Shown here piece after piece: positions 62,201 through 64,000 of a stretch of DNA of 64,000 nt. A program made the position numbers and the translations under genes. The first letter of the stretch is position 1. The number at the start of each line of letters is the position of its first letter. Source of the DNA: JABDJZ01 sp047619685 (GTDB lineage: Bacteria > Bacteroidota > Rhodothermia > Rhodothermales > UBA10348); contig JBLHLC010000002.1 in the NCBI GenBank assembly GCA_047619685.1, positions 140,419 to 204,418 on the forward strand. The letters run 5' to 3'. A model generated the notes under the pieces. The model was not told where the DNA came from, made no database searches, and saw only the letters and a list, made by a program, of their open reading frames with translations.

Positions 62201-64000
62201 GGCAACCCAATCCCCGCTTGCGGGCACACCCGCGATGGTACCAGAAAGCGCCCCGATAACAGAAGTAACTGCCTCCGAAAAGGCCACGATATAGGTATCG
62301 TTCTGCGTGGTCAGCGTCACGGTCAACGGAGTACTTCCGTCGTAGGTGTCCCATTCGAACTGAGCCTTGATCGAGAACGCCCCATTGATGCGGGACGCCA
62401 CCAGTCCGTGTCTCGTGTTGCCGTATGTCGGCTCGCTAAGTTTGTGGTTGAGGGCGATGTAGATGCCGTCTGAGTTCGATCCGAATTTTGGCAAAAACGA
62501 GGATTCCGTGCCTGCTCCGGCTTTTCCGGCCGGCCGGATCCCGAGCCATGTTCGGCTGGACTCGTTCGGTAAGGCGGCCCCAGCTATGCTGTTCGAAATG
62601 TCGTCGATGACCCAGGTAACGCTTGTGGGGGCATTGCCGAATGGATCGAACAAGTCGTTGCTCTCGATGGCGTAGGTAGCGAAACCGCCTGTAGTCATGA
62701 TGGCGACCCCCGCGTTCTCTGGCACCGCCCCTTGCCCGATGCTGGTGAATCCGCTCCCTACGCCCAGCGTGTTCGTGGTGAGCACGTCGTCGTCGAACGC
62801 ATCTTCGAATTCAGTAACAAGGACCGGTGCAGCAATGGTGATAAGCGCGGAGAGTTCGGAGGTATTCCCTTGAGAATCCGTCGCCGTTGCCCGGAGCACG
62901 CCACCCAGGCGGGCGCCGAGATTTTCCGCGCCGAGATACACGACAGTCCGGGCGCCGGCTGCAGCCACCTGGTAGGAATCGCTGGGATAGGAGCCCAGAT
63001 CCAGAAAAACGCCATCGACCAAAAACTCGACGGCGATCGGGTTCGTTACATCCGTGTCTATGGAATATGTGACGCGAAGGTCACTGCCGTTGAGCAGTTC
63101 CGCGGCCGCAATCACCGGGTAGTTCTGCCCGAGATTTGCACCCGTATCCACGTCGCCCGCATCGTTCGCGGTGACTCCCGCGGGGGCGAGATCGATGTCC
63201 TGACTGTTGTTAACAAACGTGTTCCTCCGAAAGGCATTGCCCGTTCCGCTGTTCGCAAGGATCCCGGCGGCGTAATTCGAAATAATGTTGGCCTCACCCG
63301 GTGCAGTTCCTCCAATCTGGTTATTGCTTCCCGAGCTTATAAAGACACCGTTGCCCGCTCCCTGAGCCAGGTTGTCGCCCTGCGGATTTGTCCCAAGCCA
63401 ATTGCCCTGAACCACATTGGCGTCGGCTGCCCCAAAGACAAAACGAATCTCGCCAACAACGGTGTTTCCAATGACGGTATTGCCGTCTGCCTGATTAAAG
63501 GAGATAGCCTGATCCCCGTTCAGCAGACGAGTCCTTCCGTCGGCCGTGGTACCGAAACGGCTATTCCGGATCGTGTTTCCCGTGGCGGCGGGTTCGAAGT
63601 GAACACCCTGTTCTCTTGAGGCAGAGAAGAGGCTGTTTTGGACGAGTGTACCTGAGCCACCCGAGAAATAGATGCAATGGCGCCCGCAGCGCCGAGGTGC
63701 CCGGGCAGTCCCCGCAAAATTAGTCCCACCGTAGACCCGCTCGACAAGGTTGTTGTTGCTCCTTATCCGTAGCGGATCGGTGAAGCCCGCCAGTACAATG
63801 CCTCTTACGGTCGAGCCGTCCGAGCCGGTATTCAGGTACAGACCTGAGGTTGAGGGGCCGGTCGGAGCCTCTCGGGCATCCAGCGCTATCCGGAGGTCGT
63901 AGTCCTCTATGTTGCCTGTGCAGCTAGCTCCAGGCTGGCTGCAACCATCGATGACGACAGGCTGCGTGATGGAAGGCAGAGACACACCGTCCGCAAACGA
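53267..64000 (-). CDS. Giant multidomain T9SS surface protein, N-terminus beyond window
   Basis: At least 3577 residues; the frame stays open at 64000. Visible order: beta-helix repeats (~64000-62800), jelly-roll-like region, second beta-helix introduced by GVGSLREAINFAN (~62100-61000), leucine-rich repeats (~60800-60050; LTGSIPSELGGLPDLDRLNL), Ig-like domain, NHL-type propeller (~59770-58950), a metzincin-like segment with HELGHAIGLVHS (58526-58558), a carboxypeptidase-regulatory-like domain, three Big_5-type Ig repeats (~58060-57060), IPT/TIG, YVTN propeller (~56770-55900), a DUF11-like domain, BNR/sortilin-like repeats, and a type A sorting domain (QNYPNPFNP...LPSGIYVYLLQ). It is a predicted T9SS-exported, cell-surface adhesin or enzyme scaffold. 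First visible gene of the downstream operon. Confidence 0.88.
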   Translation of the reverse strand, partial: SFADGVSLPSITQPVVIDGCSQPGASCTGNIEDYDLRIALDAREAPTGPSTSGLYLNTGSDGSTVRGIVLAGFTDPLRIRSNNNLVERVYGGTNFAGTARAPRRCGRHCIYFSGGSGTLVQNSLFSASREQGVHFEPAATGNTIRNSRFGTTADGRTRLLNGDQAISFNQADGNTVIGNTVVGEIRFVFGAADANVVQGNWLGTNPQGDNLAQGAGNGVFISSGSNNQIGGTAPGEANIISNYAAGILANSGTGNAFRRNTFVNNSQDIDLAPAGVTANDAGDVDTGANLGQNYPVIAAAELLNGSDLRVTYSIDTDVTNPIAVEFLVDGVFLDLGSYPSDSYQVAAAGARTVVYLGAENLGARLGGVLRATATDSQGNTSELSALITIAAPVLVTEFEDAFDDDVLTTNTLGVGSGFTSIGQGAVPENAGVAIMTTGGFATYAIESNDLFDPFGNAPTSVTWVIDDISNSIAGAALPNESSRTWLGIRPAGKAGAGTESSFLPKFGSNSDGIYIALNHKLSEPTYGNTRHGLVASRINGAFSIKAQFEWDTYDGSTPLTVTLTTQNDTYIVAFSEAVTSVIGALSGTIAGVPASGDWVAGVHHQNLGITGTMTVDAIQMAISPLVVTNTTDSGVGSLREAINFANTNPGLDSITFDIPGAGPHTISPATALPNVTGETVIDAYTQPGASANTNLFSAGTNAVIKIVIDGSGLTSASGIKLTGPASTVRGLAINNFSNPAGASWGIFLQSGDHTVEGNFLGTNAAGTVAAPNYSGVLMLSTGNTIGGLTPASRNLISGNTFGLEFQPSGNDNFVYGNYLGSDAAGTSALPQFRAIVSNQGSRNLIGGADPLMRNLISGNQRGISLSSGTNSQQSNAWIVRGNLIGTTADGTAGLPNTDGGIFLQKGSNDNQFIDNVIGYNQDLGIGMGLGGDAFPPVRNLISQNSIFETVGPGLDLDVASGVNGGILAPTVAFASIDPAGTLSVTVTAAVAGTVEVFEADTQASGEGKTFLGSPLVYTTGGASQTFSLGNAATLGVILGDFVVATITDAINNTSEFATPLGVVAAATNAGDQAALVALYNATDGANWTTNTGWLVGDPGTWYGVTVAANRVTEMALNGNNLVGTLPTELGDLTALEILDLGANAIGGGIPGTMGSMAALRELHLYENDLTGSILAALGGASSLTTVRLYSNNLTGSIPSELGGLPDLDRLNLDGNQLTGPLPGSFEGATALTFLSLTGNNLSGVLPNLSGTSLSEFYVAGNGFSGDAPLLPAGIVHIVLSGNEFTGVPDFSGGGFPSIATLTLENNRLEFDDILPNYAVTGLTFDPQGAYGEAQTKSVVAGGTRLLTAPIANADSYQWLHDGTPLAGETGDELTLSGASGADAGVYVLQATNATLGLTLASDDISVSLAADIEVPFGYVFETFATGFERPEGVAVDGEGSILIADSETGVVRRFDVTGTPIGPDPLFDGLANPVDLTVGADGFVYVAEDGGVQRLLPAGTTVTAGAPWIGELNGPSEVRFGPTGALYISVAGGEAAERILRVLPVNLAAGTSELYMTFPDDADWDPQGMAWDQQGTQFVVAHGTGQVLRVPSGQALPIDGSSQDVAMTVDSGNGAAFGVDLKLYVATPTEILSGLSDAAFLTPFVSGLGGDEFNQVIFDDEGRMYLSDGPAGRVVRVIAPENQIQPTFPLSFAINNQGLPGVNDGSDFIALQESFNAWTAIPTSSVSFAASIPTTGVKFAGNDGVNVVTFVDDQFLMQPGVLAITAKTIILSGPDQADIVDADIVFNPYYVTNNAVKFGIAAGSRSIPIGAVNAHELGHAIGLVHSGILDATMWFALQPGNEALSLEFDDMARATGLYPGFGVSAYGSISGRIADGEAPGSFVAGALVIATNTASGDAVSGYSNVRGDYLLPRLSPGSYDVDIQPLDGDVHGFDLRPRNISAYHRAITTNTTFFPESFSIPESDSDAPGVSTPVSVSAGTTTTGINIVTNVDLIPPTVAGVFPANGATAIATTETIALTLSEPIDPGTLVLRVLDGGVPVPGGVVLEAGRELTIFSPLEPFRPNTTYTVSLGAGLADLRGNVIAGVFTSTFTTAAPDGTNPTVFQITPVDAETGVFINDAITVVFSEEMDPASVTTASFGVSSGGVQLAGSVEMAAGLENTTAIFTPNGTFPENTTIDVELSMAVLDAAGNPLAAPFASSFSTVAVQAPSILDVGPADFTTGVSVSTPILVDFDEPVNPESVTSAAVLLAPTAGGPAVSGSFAFLLGNSRLVFQPSAELAFSRSYTVVVGAGITDVTGNPLTATSAISFTTDSAPPSAPAIVSVSPPSSAVGADVVIAGTGFDPNPSRNVVTFKGVPAEVIRASLTRLAVVVPAGAEPGDLLVTTGGQTSNAFLFFVVTSPASLDESVKNVGTSESGPEDVEVSPDGVKALVTFPGADVVKEIDLVTTTVTGTVSVGKKPLKVAINPTGTRAYVTNFEDHTVSVLDLTVSPPTLSATIPVGLNPKGVAVSPDGKKVYVAELTSQGVSVIDVNPKSLAFNEVAVRYATSEGGPEDVEAGPDGTKIYVGGSGGIFVIDVDPTSPDFESVKLVSEGGAEDVEVGPDGTHLFVVTKGGVIQVIDIDPNSATPYAVVNTSEGGVEKVEVGPDGTQLFATTSAGTVKVFAISYTSGTSDAVTSLQPGLTLVDTIVVGPAPQGMAFIPGTSTVIVANSGSNGATDGLSVIEFADVETVIDLPATEPGPFTLTVDGVETVVTASNGVEVFRETTADLNELRINGTDDDDHLIVDYSNGPLVPSGAISFYGGDEGSGGDQLTVTGAAVDTVVHEFFDEHSGRVSVDGLGIVTYFELEPVTDDMDAINRVFTLTAGLEQTVTLSPDGDGAFGNGVSFIDSNNGSESISFANPTSTLTIIGDPGSDVFKIGRLDSPLALLTSLLVTGGAAPDSFQVAPSTNYPVVIAGGGISVCAGDVLDLDLSQVSGATLTMTGPGAGNWTFDAPYLPVTFTGIGSMPNSQVDVSLDVSQNLFYTTDNGELLLTLTNDGADAATCVTVQIPTELLDDITDLGLVLSDGTLSTGPPKTWTIPVLDAGVSATLTITGLVSGIMPIDYPLTLATGGNEEGSEVITLSQGFRFPVKAHINTAIQKEISITVAGTGYTYNHLVVGLFQGSPGIQGAVWCSLPEEIPGLFDMPAFQGMWRPCSDGLPFPLHVNDLFEDDRGNLWLSSWGSAGLYKSTDGGFLWAAVEPNLGTQSNGATGWVNVYTVTQDRDGVLYISANNGLVFRSFNYGATWQSLGSLPHGAADTPWSLVGHPSRAGTVFAGTFGRGVYVSTDFGFQWNPMGGDSTNDLLIAADGGHVFDLELSPDDPDVIFAGTAEGVFRANAFVATPVWVNMGLTTTLDGGSVVQPEVRTLAFADDSGGEADLLAGTWGFGVFVSDDPLTTLGFLPLQLREEQISVLLPMAGGGIFVGTRDGATFTLDGHASSTASQVPRDLPTEFVFEQNYPNPFNPVTTIRFALPDASHARLNVFDVLGRHVATLADGQLPAGYHEVRFDAGTLPSGIYVYLLQTDYGQVSRSLILAK
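56050..56390 (-). repeat. Tandem ~43-residue propeller repeats in the giant gene
   Basis: Three near-identical blocks about 130 bp apart encode SEGGVEKVEVGPDGTQLF, SEGGAEDVEVGPDGTHLF and SEGGPEDVEAGPDGTKIY; a diverged fourth (SESGPEDVEVSPDG) is near 56740. DNA identity is high enough to be seen by eye. These are YVTN-type propeller blades that have probably expanded by recent duplication. Confidence 0.6.

Overview
The window reads as a chromosomal stretch of a GC-rich, diderm, T9SS-bearing bacterium. Three proteins end in the YPNP...G.Y type A sorting domain used by the type IX secretion system. Many exported proteins carry lipoprotein or Tat signals, and genes pack into operons joined by ATGA overlaps with few Shine-Dalgarno sites. 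High GC together with T9SS domains, FtsX-type permeases and planctomycete-type cytochrome c/DUF1501 modules fits a Rhodothermota (Rhodothermales-like) or other GC-rich Bacteroidota-group marine organism. This is inference from gene content; there is no rRNA or marker gene in view. No tRNA, rRNA, CRISPR array, complete IS element or prophage was seen.

Layout. 1-2763: end of an M36-type secreted metallopeptidase. 2764-6672 (-): a four-gene operon, with a degenerate receiver/kinase-like protein followed by glycosyltransferase, polysaccharide deacetylase and glycosyltransferase. 7132-17511: carbohydrate-related exported proteins (sialate O-acetylesterase-like lipoprotein, DUF5107-TPR protein, DUF6067-type glycoside-hydrolase lipoprotein), with a T9SS exported endonuclease/exonuclease/phosphatase-type protein and a frameshifted small membrane-protein gene between them. 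17439-29483: two PSD1 (DUF1549/DUF1553)-DUF1501 modules on the minus strand flanking a Tat-exported beta-propeller gene. One module adds a DUF2231-cytochrome c-LRR fusion and a broken PDZ/propeller gene. 29590-32600: LVIVD-repeat protein, a 150-bp MITE-like repeat and an amidohydrolase. 32893-37009: small exported protein with a clear terminator, then a membrane protein-sodium:solute symporter-aspartoacylase-like operon and a small hypothetical. 37207-44577: FtsX/MacB-type permease, class V aminotransferase, M14 carboxypeptidase and proline iminopeptidase. 44584-46404: a scrambled pseudogene zone where most of a 2-oxoacid:ferredoxin oxidoreductase alpha subunit (korA) is joined in frame to the tail of an FtsX-type permease. 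46574-64000 (-): a six-gene operon-like run of giant T9SS surface protein (continues past the window), secreted TPR-CHAT protease-like protein, sialidase, RibD/DHFR-fold reductase, formylglycine-type sulfatase and DM13 lipoprotein.

How the genes may work together. Sialidase, sulfatase, sialate esterase, DUF5107 and GH-domain proteins suggest attack on acetylated/sulfated, possibly sialylated glycans. M36, M14, proline iminopeptidase, aspartoacylase-like and symporter genes suggest peptide and amino-acid scavenging. The PSD1/DUF1501 modules are of unknown function. Three separate loci contain reading-frame breaks, and those I could reconstruct can mostly be repaired by one added base. That could mean real decay or residual consensus errors, but the korA/FtsX junction needs a rearrangement or a misassembly.
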